64,000 bases of DNA from Linanthus parryae (Eukaryota > Streptophyta > Magnoliopsida > Ericales > Polemoniaceae), in the NCBI GenBank assembly GCA_023055425.1, contig JALGPY010000004.1, positions 59,295,718-59,359,717 of the forward strand, written 5' to 3'. The notes under the pieces are model-generated. The model ran no database searches. It was not told the origin of the DNA and saw only the letters and a program-made list of their open reading frames with translations. Position numbers and translations under genes: made by a program. This document shows positions 21,401 through 32,073 of this stretch, piece by piece (position 1 is the stretch's first letter; each line of letters begins with the position of its first letter).

Positions 21401-22565
21401 GAGTAAGAATCTTCCTGCTTCCCTCATTAAAGAGGGGTAATGGTGGGCGCCAATGAACATCTAAAGCTTGCTCTTTCTCGCTGGAATCAAATAGAGCAAG
21501 CTCCTCATATAGTTGCTCCAACAAAGTATCGTCCTCCTCGTCCAGCGTGTATGCCTCCACCCCAAAGCACTGCTCGCTCACCGCGTATGCGGGAAACTTC
21601 ATAGCTTCAAATACATTGAAGGCTACCTTCTCATCGTTGATCTGCATAGTCAGCTCCCCATTGGCCACATCAATGATAGTTCTCCCAGTGGCCAGGAATG
21701 GACGGCCCAAAATAAGAGGAACATCATCGTCGGCCTCCATGTCTAAGATCACAAAATCCGCTGGGAAGATGAGTCCTTCAACTCTCACTAATACATCCTC
21801 TAAAACAACCCTGGGGCGTTTTATTGTGCGATCAGCCATCTGCAAGCACATCCTGGTAGGCTTAGGATCTCCCACACCAAGTTGCTCAAAAACCGACGTG
21901 GGCATCAAATTAATACTTGCACCAAGGTCACATAATGCCCTCCCATGAAATGCGTCTCCCAATGTAACACGAATGATGAAACCGCCCGTATCTTTCATCT
22001 TCTTTGGTAGCGCCTTTTGCACAACTGCGCTACACTCCTCATTCAGAGTTACGATTTCAAAGTCATCCATGCGCCTCCGATTAGAAAGGAGGTCCTTGAG
22101 AAATTTGGCATATTTAGGCATTTGTGAAATGGCCTCCGCAAAAGGTATATTAATGTGCAGTTTCCTGAAGATATCCACAAACTTCTTGAAATGCTTGGCA
22201 TCCTCTTGACTCTTCAATCTTTGCGGGTATGGCACTCGCACACTGTATTCCTCCCTTGGCTTCTGTTTCTCATCCGACTTCCTCACCGTGTCCTTTGATT
22301 GGGGATTCACGGTAGGCACGGGAATCTCTTCATCCAAGGCTTTCTCAGTGGCCTTAGTTGCCTCAGCTCGCGCGTGGCTAGGATATGAGGGGTCCTCAGT
22401 AGTGATGCCACTGCGAGTTGTGATGGCATTTAGCTGCTCATTAGGAGTGATGGTATTTGCTGGAAGCATACCTGGTGGAAGCTTGATATTTTGATTGGCG
22501 ATCTGCCCAATCTGAGTCTCGTGGCTTTTCATTGTGGCTTGTATTGAGACAATCGTGCTCTCCAT
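18483..22565 (-). CDS. pol: Athila pol: protease, RT, RNase H, integrase (1360 aa)
   Basis: Intact frame that continues the gag frame after a single TAG. Domains in order: aspartic protease with [13 protein letters not shown] (about residue 213) and [11 protein letters not shown] with [12 protein letters not shown] and the catalytic VFMDDFS (about 640); RNase H with CDASDYAVG (about 788), TEKEML and TDHAAL (about 857); integrase with an H-H-C-C zinc region (about 990-1035), catalytic IDFMGPF, SDEGSHF and GQAEVSN (about 1067, 1127, 1163), and a C-terminal RWSGPY region. Other residues look intact, but the final RNase H aspartate (usual VADHLSR) is Gly here (VAGHLSR, codon 19866-19868). It reverse-transcribes and integrates the element. 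Expression would need amber readthrough, or the copy is defective. Confidence 0.93.
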   Translation of the reverse strand: MESTIVSIQATMKSHETQIGQIANQNIKLPPGMLPANTITPNEQLNAITTRSGITTEDPSYPSHARAEATKATEKALDEEIPVPTVNPQSKDTVRKSDEKQKPREEYSVRVPYPQRLKSQEDAKHFKKFVDIFRKLHINIPFAEAISQMPKYAKFLKDLLSNRRRMDDFEIVTLNEECSAVVQKALPKKMKDTGGFIIRVTLGDAFHGRALCDLGASINLMPTSVFEQLGVGDPKPTRMCLQMADRTIKRPRVVLEDVLVRVEGLIFPADFVILDMEADDDVPLILGRPFLATGRTIIDVANGELTMQINDEKVAFNVFEAMKFPAYAVSEQCFGVEAYTLDEEDDTLLEQLYEELALFDSSEKEQALDVHWRPPLPLFNEGSRKILTPSLINAPVLELKPLPVHLKYLYLGSNDTLPVIVSAYLDREQEEQLLKVLQKRKAAMGWTIADIKGISPTVCQHNIRLMEDKKSVVQFQRRLNPHMQEVVKKEVLKWLEAGIIYPISDSTWTSPVQCVPKKGGITVVEGEKGDQIATRTVTGWRVCMDYRKLNDATLKDHFPLPFVDQMLDRLAHHSHYCFLDGYSGYNQIAIEPADQEKTTFTCPYGTFAFRRMPFGLCNAPATFQRCMMSIFSDMMEQNFEVFMDDFSLYGDGFEDCLQQLSRVLDRCIDTNLVLNWEKCHLMVTEGIVLGHKISSKGLEVDRAKIEVIEKLPYPTSVKGVWSFLGHAGFYRRFIKDFSKNTKPLSGLLEKDAVFDFNEDCKTAFDLLKKKLISSPIIATPDWTLPFELMCDASDYAVGAVLGQRKDKVAHVIYYASRTLNTAQVNYATTEKEMLAIIFALDKFRPYLVGSQVTIFTDHAALKYLLAKKDAKPRVIRWVLLMQEFDIVIKDKKGVENVVAGHLSRLDNEKQEDVPIREDFPDEQLMVVVAAVPWFANLANFKALKIVPKDMSFHQKKKFFADARHYFWDDPYLFRLGADNVLRRCVAEPDTLDILRHCHELNCGGHFGKTRTVAKVLQSGFYWPSLHKDAHLFVQQCDRCQRTGNISNRNEMPQNFVLEVEPFDVWGIDFMGPFPSSLGNLYILLAVDYVTKWVEAMACPKNDGATVERFVRKSIFTRLGTPRAIISDEGSHFVNKVFANVLSKYGVKTHKISLAYHPQSNGQAEVSNREIKGILEKTVNPGRKDWSLHLDDSLWAYRTAYKTPLGMSPYQLVFGKSCHLPVELEHKAFWALKNINLDAKLSGELRKQALLELEEFRLMAYESARIYKERTKLWHDRHIIPRDFKVGQKVLIFNARLKLFPGKLKSRWSGPYTITAVYPWGSLEVEDANGNRFKVNGQRAKPYVDGNFIGVIEWLHATPAI

Positions 22566-22634
22566 CCTGTCTTGATTATCTAGGAGCTTTCTTAATAGAG
22601 CATTCGTCTCTTGATCTTCTTTTTGTGGAGCCTG

Positions 22635-23978
22635 CTATTGTGGAATTTGCCTATGCGCTTGATATGGAACATTGGGTCTCTGACCGGGTGCATATAATCC
22701 ACTGTTCGGATTGGCATAGCTGAAGTTGGGATGATTACGATTGTTGGGATGATAGGTGTTAGGCCATTGCTGCTGTCGCATAAAATTCACATCTTCAACA
22801 CTATTATCATATCCCTGGCTTTCGTCTGCTAGTAATTCAGCCATGGGCTTCTGTGTTGGAGGGTGCATACCGTGAAATGCTGAGGTCATGGATTCCAGCT
22901 TTTGTTCCATCGATTCAATCTTGTTGACTAAGGATGTATCCCCCGGTTTGGAGTACCTACGCGTTTCAGTTCGTGTAGACTCTCTCTTTGACGCGTTGTT
23001 CAGCAGATCTTGAGCTCGCTGTGCTCCAAGTCCCATAAAATTACCTCCAGCTAGCATATCTAACTGGTCAGCTGTCTCCTTGTCTAATGCAGTGTAGAAA
23101 TAATGGAAGAGCTTGTGCCATGGCTCTCCATGATTCGGACATCTACGGAGAATTTGGCTGAACTTCCTCCACGCATCTCCCAACGAGCTGTCTTCATCCT
23201 GAGTGAATTTTGCAATCTCAGCCATCTGCTGAGCGACTCTGGATGGTGGCAAATACTTCCTCAGAAACTCATGACAACAATCCGCCCATGTCACTATGCT
23301 ACCAGCTGGCAGCTCCATAAGCCACTTCTTGGATTTTCCAGATAAGGAGAATGGAAATAGTAATAGTTTAACTGTTTCATCTGGAACTCGTTGATCGTGC
23401 AGGGTTGATGTGATTTGCTCAAATACCAGCAGATGGTGATTGGGGTCATCTCCTGGAGATCCGTTGAATGCGCACTCATCACGAACCATATTGATCATAT
23501 GTTGGCGCAACTCGAAGTGTTGGGCATTGATCTGTGGCCTGACAATGGTAGGCTGATAACACGCTGGAGTAGTCCTGAAATAATCCACCATAGGGCGTTC
23601 TTCAATCTCAGCATTGTTCTGCCTGTTGTTTTCCCCATTATTCCCATTATTGTTTCCACCGATGTTCGCCACTTGTGCCCCCACACCAGGACGTGGTTGT
23701 GGATTTGGGGGAGCCAATCGATCCATCCTTGCCTGCATCTCAGCCATTTGAGCTCTCACCTCCTCAGCTTCCGCGGCTCTGTTTGCAGCCTCCTCTACAG
23801 CTGCAGCTCTAGCTGCTTCCGCATCTTGCATACCTTTGCGGATTCTCTCAAACTCAGCTCTCGTCTCTTCATCCATAACTACTGAGCTTGAATTCCTCTT
23901 GTCTCTACGCTGTGCTTTTAATAAGGATTCCGGGTCTTCAAACGTTGGATACTAAGGCTCGTCTTGAGAACGGGTCAT
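22635..23978 (-). pseudogene. gag: Athila gag of A1, with two in-frame amber codons
   Basis: Capsid/nucleocapsid polyprotein. The open frame from ATG 23876 gives 413 aa. Relatedness and frame suggest the start was ATG 23978 (MTRSQDEP, then TAG at 23952-23954, then YPTFEDPESLL in the same frame). An Ala/Glu-rich coiled region (ARAAAVEEAANRAAEAEEVRAQM) is followed by the gag core (LLLFPFSLSGKSKKWLMELP, FLRKYLPPSRVAQQMAEIAKF, CPNHGEPWHKLFHYFYTAL). A second TAG at 22635-22637, in context CAA-TAG-CAG, separates gag from pol in the same frame. CAG-to-TAG mutation is the simplest explanation for both. Programmed readthrough is possible for the second. Confidence 0.85.
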
Positions 23979-24091
23979 GCACCGTGTAAATCAACCTGAA
24001 ATCACGAAATACGCAAAACGTAGGTGAGTAACGGATATAAACAATAAATTAAAATCCCTAAGGCTAGGAATTATAACTAATTTAGCCGAAG

Positions 24092-24109
24092 TCCCCGGCA
24101 ACGGCGCCA
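24092..24109 (-). other. Primer-binding site of A1 (tRNA-Asp type)
   Basis: The element strand reads TGGCGCCGTTGCCGGGGA a few bases after the 5' LTR end. It is complementary to the 3' end of plant aspartate tRNA, as is usual for Athila/Tat gypsy elements. Confidence 0.9.
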
Positions 24110-24115
24110 AAAACT

Positions 24116-25669
24116 TGACACGCTCCAACTGCAAGTGTACAGCTGTCGTGTGTAGTAATAAACCGGAAATCCGGGTTGTCGAACCCAAGGGACTTTGTGT
24201 AAATTAATTACTATTCTAAACCTTATGTGGGCACGTCGCAAGTTGTGTTTTTATCTAATTCTAAGAAATTAAATGCAATATTCTCAATTAACCAAGTGAA
24301 ATAGTTCACGATTAATAAAGAATGAATTTTAGGGTTTTATCAAATAAGAGAAAAGTACCGGGAATTCTCTAGGTTCACTAGGTTGATCTAAATTTATATT
24401 TTGATTCGTAAAACAACCACGTGTCATTCACTATTAATCAAGCAATATTAAACTTACCGAGTTACCAAGCGAATTCACTATACTTTAAACTAAACCAAAC
24501 CGAGTTACGAAGTCTAATTTAGCTTCAAGTATGCATTAAAACCATATTTCTACTTTAACGATCCTAGTTAACAATGCCGAGTCACCAAACATTGATACGA
24601 CTAGGTGGATTATTCAATTTACCGACTAATTCTCACGGAGTTACCGCGTGAAAACTAATTGAATTTACCTCTACGTTAGCTACTCGCAAAGATAATATAA
24701 TTATGAACGTAAATAATCCATAATAGTGAATAAACACGTGAGATTAAGCTAGAACATGCATTACAATCATCAAAACATCAACTTTAGATCAAACCCTAGC
24801 TACACCAAACGAGAATTCCCAGTAAAAAGTGTTTAGCTACTCATATTCATAATCAAAACGACAAGTCTAATGCGTTTAAACATAAAAATCAAGAAAAGAC
24901 GAGAGTTTAGAATCCAAACGAATGATCCAAAGCTCCTAAGCTCTCCCAAAGGCTTCTTGATCTCCAAAAGATGTCTTTAATGTCAAAAACTACTCAAAAA
25001 GTCGACCTAAAAGGCTTAAATACGTTTCCATAATCTTATTACAAAGTTTGGATAAACTACGAAAAAGCCCCAAAAATTCTGCACTTCCAGCGATCTCTTC
25101 GCACGAAGACATTTGTCTTCGCACGAAGAGTCTTCGTACGAAGACACCTGCTTCTTCGTGCGAAGATCTTCTCACATAGATACTGCGAGCATGTTTAGGA
25201 AGACAATTCTGCAGAGCCAAACTTTGGCTAAGTCTTTTGTCTTCGTACGAAGACATTTGTCTTCGCACGAAGACCCTCTGGTCCAGCTCTCTTTTCTTTG
25301 ACTTTCTCTTCCTTCCTTTGACTTTCCTCTTCCTTCCTTCTTCCATTGACCTTCCTTTGACTTCCTTTGACTTTCTCCTTCCGTTTGACTTTCCTTTGAG
25401 TTCCTTGTTTCCGAAGTTCGCTTCCATATCCCGCATGATCCTCCAAGCCCTGTTTTCCTGCGAATCACAACACGAAAACACAACCCGCGATCATATCACA
25501 ATAAAAGCTCAAAAATCTAAAGAAACGCCCGGATTTAACAAGTTGTGCATATGAACTCACATTATCACATTTAAGCTCAATTTACTCAAAAGACGACAAA
25601 TTCTCCATGATAAGCACGCAAAACGTAGAAATAAAAAGGCATAAAATAACTCCGAAAACGGAGTTATCA
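24116..25669 (-). repeat. 5' LTR of A1
   Basis: 1554 bp, about 99 percent identical to 11611-13162 by eye, with the same hairpin, W-box cluster, palindrome array (25097-25274) and TATA-like motif. It is directly followed by the TSD TGGAG at 25670. Confidence 0.95.
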
Positions 25670-25674
25670 TGGAG

Positions 25675-25828
25675 GAAGCTCTGCAATAGATTCTGCACTA
25701 GGAGTTCTGGAACTTGAGTCTCAACTTATCTCTTGAACTTCATCCACTGCTGACTTTCTCTTCTTCTCTTTACTCTGTTTTGAACCTCCGGCCATCTTGA
25801 TTCTGTCTGAGGCTCTCCTAGTGCTCAT
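25675..25828 (-). pseudogene. Third ORF of SIRE element A, 5' portion
   Basis: Starts at 25828 with MSTRRASDRIKMAGGSKQSKEKKRK. A second ATG at 25795 would give MAGG, like the Athila third ORF. It contains an in-frame TGA where element B has a Gly codon. The frame is cut by A1 after SIAELPP, and the rest lies at 11610 and below. Confidence 0.75.
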
Positions 25829-26290
25829 TAGGGTTTGGGAGAAGAATAGAGAAAGGTAGATTTGATACAAAGTAAAGGAGAAGAGAAGGAGATAAGTCCT
25901 GAAAGAGTTTGCATTTGAAAAGGAAACTGCAATATTTTTTTTGATCTTAAAAGATCTGTATTGATAAACAAAGATTCAAGTCTTTGAAGCCGTTTGAAAT
26001 AAATAATTTTGTACAGTATTTGGCTGAAAAAGAATTTTGAGAAAGGTAGGGGCAATATTGAGCAGATATCTATAGAGATAGCACCCAACACAGAATGATC
26101 AAATAATTATTTACTAACCACTTATCAGACATAGTTTCAAGGCTTTGAAAATAGTTTCAAGGGCTTGAAACGCTGTTAAGCTGAAACACATAAGATCAAA
26201 ACTTTGAATAGATTTTCAAGGCTTTGGAAATCAGTTCAAACCTTTGAAACACATAATTGCTTACCTTCCTTACCTGATGCTCCCCCTAAA
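25829..26290 (-). other. Spacer between pol and third ORF of SIRE element A
   Basis: Non-coding. It holds palindromes TTTCAAGGCTTTGAAA and TTTCAAGGGCTTGAAA, centred at about 26142 and 26162 (20 bp apart), and another pair near 26216-26240. Element B has the same arrangement at 57841-57960. This could be the promoter or intergenic signal for the third ORF. Confidence 0.55.
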
Positions 26291-27117
26291 CCAATGAATC
26301 TTTATTTAGCAAGTCCAATTCCAGTCTTAGAGCTGAAAATCTTTCATCTTGCAATAATTTAGATGAAAATCTTTCATGTGGCATGTTATTAGAAACATAT
26401 TCAAGAACAATATCACCTTTCTCAGCATGATCTCTGATGAAATGGTGTCTGACATCAATATGCTTGGTTCTTGAATGCTGAACTGAATTATTTGTAATAG
26501 ATATTGCACTGGTATTGTCAAATTTGATGGGAATACTTCTGAATTCAAATCCGAGGTCTCGTAACTGTTGAGCAATCTATAATACTTTTGAAAAACATGC
26601 TTCATCAGATATATATTCAGCTTCAGTTGTTGATAAAGCCACTGAGTTTTGTTTCTTGGAATGCGAACTGATCAGAGATGATCCAATAAATTGGCAAGTT
26701 CCTGAAGTGCTTTTCCTATCTACTTTGTAACCTGCAAAGTCAGCATCTAAAAATCAATGGAAAGATAAGTTAAAATGTCTTGGATACCAAAGCCCTAAGT
26801 CATTGGTACCATTGAGATATCTTATATTATCTTCACAACACTTAAGTGTGATTCCTTTGGATCAGCTTGAATTCTTGCACACAAACATACACTGAACATG
26901 ATATCTGGTCTACTAGCAGTAAGATATAGCAATGATCCAATCATACCTCTATTCTTTTTTACATTGACACTCTTACCAGATTCATCCTTATCTAAGGACA
27001 TTGTAGAGTGTAGAGCTCATAGGTTTCTTGTTTTCTTTGGATTGAGACATTTTGTACTTGTTCAACAAGTCCATAGTGTACTTGCTTTGATGCAGAAAGA
27101 TGCCTTTCTTCAATTGT
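26290..27117 (-). pseudogene. SIRE RNase H and RT remnant of element A
   Basis: Homologous to 58010-58820 of element B: the end of RT (motifs around PMSSTL and the IGSLLYL-type box), the RNase H region and the tail, out of frame and with stops. The RT palm with YVDD is missing. At 27110-27117 the sequence jumps from RT directly into the integrase-RT linker. The breakpoint lies at CTTCAATTG, a short direct repeat that in element B flanks about 760 bp (58812-58820 and 59569-59577). Confidence 0.75.
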
Positions 27118-28077
27118 GATCTTGTTTGTGTACCAGTGGTTGGGTCAGAGATGATGTTGTCAGCTGGATGATATGAAAGATATTTGAATCTCTTTCTTCG
27201 AGACCATGGTTCAGGCTCTCCATATTGCTTCTCTGGTCTTGAAGTTGTAGCCTGATCACATATATCTTTCTGATCATCTTTTTCAAGGCTTTGATCTCTA
27301 TTTTAAAGGCCTTGAAACCTGTTTTTAAGGTCTTGAAAATGGATTTTGTTTCCTTATGAGCATTTCTTGAAACTAAGTGAGTTCTCAACTTCTTCTTCTG
27401 ATTCATTCTTGTTCAGATTTAAGTCTGCAAAACAATCGCTCAAAGAACCATCATAGCTTTCATCAAAGATAACAATGAATACTTTCTTCAAACAGCTTGG
27501 TTCTTTTATTATAAACTAAGCTTTATTAGTAAGGGAATAACCAAGAAATATACCTTCATCACTTCTTGCATCAAACTTACCCAAGTTGTCCTTACCATTG
27601 TTGTGGCTATAGCATATGCAACCAAAGGGTCTTAAGTATGAAATGTTTGGGTTCCTCCCTTTGAAGAGTTCATAGGGGGTTTTCTTCAAGATGGGTCTGA
27701 TCAAGCACATGTTCAAAATGTAATTTACTGTATTCACAGCTTCTGCCCAATAATGTTTTGGCATGTTGTTTTCTAGAAGCAATGTTCTTGACATATCTTC
27801 AATAGTCATGTTCTTTCTTCCAACAACTCCATTCTGTTGAGGAGTTCAAGGAGCAGAGAAATTATGAGAGATACCATTCTTAAAACAAAACAAATCAAAT
27901 TCTAAACGGTCAAACCCTCTACCCTGATCACTTCTAATTGAAGAAATGGATAGGTTTTTCAAGGTTTGAAGTTCTCTTCAAAGCTTTGAAAACTTAGAGA
28001 GGGCTTCAGATTTTTCTTTCAGAAACATAACTAAGTATATCTAGAATAGTCATCTATAATAACTAGCAGATACCTCT
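27118..28077 (-). pseudogene. SIRE integrase, C-terminal part, of element A
   Basis: Segment 27809-27516 encodes MSRTLLLENNMPKHYWAEAVNTVNYI, PYELFKGRNPN, FGCICY and ARSDEGIFLGYS, typical of the copia integrase C-terminal half. It is followed by the linker (27406-27110), in which three palindromes exactly 21 bp apart (27288, 27309, 27330) are translated. Upstream, at 27820-28077, is a decayed catalytic core. The frame is broken by stops and by the solo LTR at 28078. Confidence 0.8.
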
Positions 28078-29500
28078 TGTAGGGTTTTGATTCATGGATG
28101 CGCAACGGAAACAACAATTAACCATACAAAACCCTCCAAGGATCACAAGTCAAGATACATAACGATGGTAAAGGAAGAAATCAATAACACACCTTAGGGT
28201 TCTCCTTTGATGACTTCAAACGCGAATTGTGTCACGATCTCTATGGTTGATCAACGCTTAGAGTTGATTTCTAGATCTCCAACTCCTTGGTGCTAGCCCG
28301 GAAAGAGGAAGAGTAAGAAGAATCAAGCAAAACGAGACAAACCAAAGGAGGTTTCGGCCTTCTTTGGGGCCGACGGGGACGGGGCGGCGAGCTAGGGGGC
28401 GGCGGCTCCTCTAGCTTGTTGCTCTCTCTCCTTTTGTTCTCTCCCACTCTTGTTATGTTCAATTATGAGCATAAGTTGTGGGAAGGAAGGAAGGAAGGTC
28501 CTTTATATAGTCCAACAACTCCTTGCCAACTACCTAAAGGTCTTATTCTAGTCCTACTAGAATTCAATTTATTCCCTTCCTTGCAAATTAGTCCCTACTA
28601 AGTTTGCAAGGTTTTGCAAAGTGATCCTTCTAATTAATTAATCCAATTAATTAATTCCCAAATCTAGTTCAACTCTATATAGCGTGTGACCCCGTCGGTT
28701 ATATCTAGTTGGTAGCAACTATTTGCTAATACGGAGCGGTTTCTAGCAAAAAATCTATTCTAGCCAACTAATAAAATAGTCATCTTGACAACCTCTTTAC
28801 AAGTAATTGTCTCATCCCTTTGTCTCCATATCGGGACTGGACACGAGAAATACAAGTCACACTCGTATATCCAATCCATAGTTTCTCGATTCATGGGAAT
28901 AGCCTTATTCGTGCAAATAACATCAATATCCCATATTGATTTATTTGAGCCTGGCCTGACATTCTATAAGCTCTATCCCTCGATTGGCCTAGGATATTTG
29001 CTCCCATTATGTAGGAGGGAAAAATTCTATCTACGTCCACTACGATCTCTAAGATTGTTCTTATTGTATCCAGTACACGCCCTTGTAAATACCCAGTTAC
29101 AGTTTAGCGTTTAACGCTACCAAAATCACAATAATCCACAACTAGAATATCTAGTGACTTCAAGTCTAAGGATGACAATACCATTGCCCTGCGAGAAGCA
29201 CTTGTGACTCAACATAACGTGTATGTAGCCTTCTCGGAGATGGGTCAATCCAGTGCGTCATTACCCCTAATGCACACCTATGTGTTGGATCGTGATATCT
29301 CCATATCAATCCAACCCCATACTAGTCTACAGATGATTGACCCATTAATCATTATACTGGAATAGGGATATTTAAGATAAACAACACAATTGTAAATCTA
29401 ATGACTTCATTATATTAAATATCCAATAAATAATAAATGAATTTCTAGCCACAAATAATTCATACTAAACTAGATTGCCTGTAGGGCATCTATTCCAACA
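28078..29500 (-). mobile_element. Solo Angela-like LTR
   Basis: 1423 bp, TG..CA, in minus orientation (element strand TGTTGGAATAGATGCCC .. CAAAACCCTACA). It is flanked by the perfect 5-bp duplication CCTCT (28073-28077, 29501-29505) and has no internal region. The TATA motif CTATATAAAG is at 28501-28510 on the minus strand. It arose by LTR-LTR recombination after insertion into the integrase/GAG-pre-integrase region of SIRE element A. Confidence 0.92.
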
Positions 29501-29505
29501 CCTCT

Positions 29506-30176
29506 TACCTTTTGGAGTTGGTGTCCTCATAGGACCACACAAATCCATGTGAAGTAGTTGAATCAGTCTAGAATTACTTACAAACTTCTTTTGTTTGAAT
29601 GAGCTTCTGGTCTGCTTACCTTGAGCACAATCTTTGCATACTTCATCATCTTTGAACTTGATAGATGGTAATCCTCTTACCAGGTATTTGGAGATCAACT
29701 TGATTAAGGTATGCAAGCTAATGTGACCAAGCTTTCTGTGCCAAACCCATGAATCCTCTTTCAAGGCCTTGAGACACTTTAAGCTTATACCTGCAGCTTT
29801 GTTATTCTGAAAGGTACTAACATTGTTTGATCTAGAGGATGTGACAATGCAGTTGCCTGATTTATCATTCTGCACCACACACTTCTCTTTATCAAAGATA
29901 ACCTTATTGACATTATCACAAAGCTGAGATACACTAAGCAAGTTATATTTCAAGGCATCAACTACATATGCATCAGAAATACAGTTTTCAGAATCTGTAC
30001 CAATTTTACCAATACCAAGAATGTTGTATTTTCCTTTGTCACCAAGAGTAATTGAACCTTCAGATTGCTCTTTCAATTATGAGAATAGAGATCTCTTTCC
30101 GCTCATGCGTCTTGAGCAACCACTGTCCATAAACCATTTCTGTTCTTTGACATTTGTGACAACCTGCAAACACCAA
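29506..30176 (-). pseudogene. SIRE protease and GAG-pre-integrase region of element A
   Basis: The protease active site is readable at about 30107-30145 (WFMDSGCSRRMSG), with D-S-G retained. 30076-29506 encodes the remaining protease and pre-integrase zinc region: LGIGKIG, LLSVSQLCDN, VWHRKLGHISLHTL, CKDCAQGKQTRSSF, LLHMDLCGPM. The pre-integrase H-H-C-C pattern is intact. The palindrome near 29760-29775 encodes LKALK within SLKCLKALKEDS. The frame ends in the solo LTR. Confidence 0.82.
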
Positions 30177-32023
30177 TCACTGCTTTACCCAGGTGTTAGA
30201 CCAAGAGTGGAATTTGGACTCATACTCAGGATCAACCATATTAGGTGGTCGGACCCCTTTAGGAAGCCAAATCTTTCTAACTTGTCCTTTGATTTTAAAT
30301 GGGAATGTGTTCCTCATTATGTGAGGGTCTCTTCTTCTGAAAGGACAAGTCATCTTCATATGACCAATCTTGTTTAAAAAATGACATTTAGGAGAAGTTT
30401 TGTTTCCATCTTTCACAAATCAGGTATTGTTCTTCCTTGGAAAGTTTGGATTGTATCCAATACCAGTTTTGTGAACTGACTTTGAACTTTCTCCATGAAT
30501 CAGATTCAACTTGTGTTCTGAGCTTGCAAGCTTGACAATGACTAACTCAGGTTCTTTCTCAGTAATATTAGTCTTTTGTTTATCTAATTCATCAACTTGA
30601 TGTCTTAGATCAACAAGGTTGTTACTCAGTAAAGATTTCTCAGTGACTACTTCCTTGACTTGTATTTTCAAGGCTTTAAAACTAGTTTTGAAGGCCTTGA
30701 AATCACTGCCAGTTTGCTTATGAGAGATTTCAAGATTCTGATTCTGACAAACAAGTTGTAAATTCTCTTTTGCTTGCTCATGAACTTTTTCTTTCAAAAA
30801 TCTAATCTCTTTCATATAATCTTCATCGTTTAAAAGCATTGTTCTAAGATAATCTGAAAGAGCATCTTTTTGTTTTGAAATCAAACAGTTTACCATTACA
30901 TCAATGTTCTTCTTAGAACTTTCATCATGCTTGGCCATGAAGCATAGGTTGGCATGTTCTTCTTCAGATTCACAGTCACTTGAGCTATCTGAATCACTCC
31001 ATGACGCTATCATATCTTTCTTTCTCCTTTCATGATCTTTCTTCTAAAAGTTCCTACTTTTCTTGTGTGGACAATCTCTTATCAAATGTCTTGCACCACC
31101 ACACTCAGAACAGGTCATGACTCTGGGTTTATTTTTTGAAGAAGACTTACCTTTGTACTCCTTGATACTGGATGATCTTTGTCTTTCTCTGTTGAAGTCC
31201 TTGTTTCCAAAGTTTTTCTTCATCTTGAGGATTTTGGTCAAGGCTTTGGAAATCATAACAAATGGATCTTCATCATCATCTTCTGTTTCAAGGCTTTGAA
31301 TTTTATCATTCTTTCTGGCCTTGAGTGCTAAGTTCTTGACACCTTCAGGTAGCTCTCCATCAGCTTCATTCATGGATATTTCATGTGTCAGGTCCTTCCC
31401 TTGTAGGTCATTAAGTTGTAGTGATGAGAGATCTTGATCTTCTTCAATGGCTGTTGTCTTTTGTTCCCATTTAGCCTTTGGAAGACTTCTCACTACTTCC
31501 TCACCTTTTCTTCATTGGAAATATGCTTTCCCAATGAATCAAGGTTGTTGACAATGTCTGTGAATCTCTTGAACATCTCTCTGATTGACTCATCTGCATT
31601 CATCTTGAACAACTCATATTGCCTGAGATAGATGTTGATTTGGGTTTCCTTGACCTGAATTGTTCCTTCAAATGTCACTACAAGCTTATCCCAGATCTAT
31701 TCGGCAATCTTGCAGCCTCAAATCCTGTTAAATTCATCTGTACTCAAAGCACAATACAAGATGTTAATAGCTTTGTAATTCTTCGAGAATTGTTCTAATT
31801 CAGAAGATCAGAGTGAGTATTTCGATTTGGGAGCTTTGATTCCATTTTTCTCTGTAAAGAAAGTGTGAGGTCCATTCTGAAAAATTGGCCAAAGCTCTAT
31901 GTCTTGATCAATTATGAACATTTTCATCAGGGCTTTCAAGTGAGCAAAGTTGTCTCAAAAAAATAGATGAGGTCTGTTGGCAACTCTTCCCTGTGAGAAA
32001 CCACCATCACCTGCAGTACACAT
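30177..32023 (-). pseudogene. gag: SIRE gag of element A
   Basis: The start at 32023 reads MCTAGDGGFSQGR. The core is split by frameshifts: INIYLRQYELFKMNADESI, MFKRFTDIVNNLDSLG (31678-31493), then 31493-31044 with the zinc knuckle CSECGGARHLIRDC. A Ser/Asp-rich stretch (SWSDSDSSSDCES) and a coiled-coil segment with SDFKAFKTSFKALK follow (31013-30420). A second zinc knuckle near 30390 (KCHFLNKIGHMKMTC) has lost its second Cys. Gag forms the particle and binds RNA. This copy is inactive. Confidence 0.82.
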
Positions 32024-32059
32024 GATCACCAGATGGTTAAATCTTATACAGTGATACAA

Positions 32060-32071
32060 GCTCTGATACCA
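32060..32071 (-). other. Primer-binding site of element A
   Basis: TGGTATCAGAGC on the element strand, two bases from the LTR end. It is complementary to initiator-Met tRNA. Confidence 0.88.
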
Positions 32072-32073
32072 AT

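Larger units (their letters stand above)
11611..25669 (-). mobile_element. Athila-type Ty3/gypsy element A1, nearly complete
   Basis: 14.06 kb element, minus strand, with LTRs at 11611-13162 and 24116-25669 and a perfect 5-bp target duplication TGGAG (11606-11610 and 25670-25674). Order on the element strand: 5' LTR, tRNA-Asp PBS, gag, pol, about 1.7 kb non-coding, third ORF, about 2.3 kb non-coding, PPT, 3' LTR. The LTRs differ at roughly 15 places in 1.55 kb by eye (about 1 percent), the youngest insertion in the window. It sits in the third ORF of SIRE element A in the same orientation. The Athila assignment rests on the PBS, the pol type (VFMDDFS in RT), the long U5 motif AAGTCCCTTGGGTTCGAC and the third ORF. 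Confidence 0.95.

Noticed and set aside
24092..24109. tRNA-Asp gene
   Set aside because: Only 18 bp match the tRNA 3' end and they directly adjoin an LTR. This is a primer-binding site.
28785..29114. 109-aa open frame on the plus strand
   Set aside because: It lies antisense within the solo LTR and the equivalent region in other LTRs is not open.
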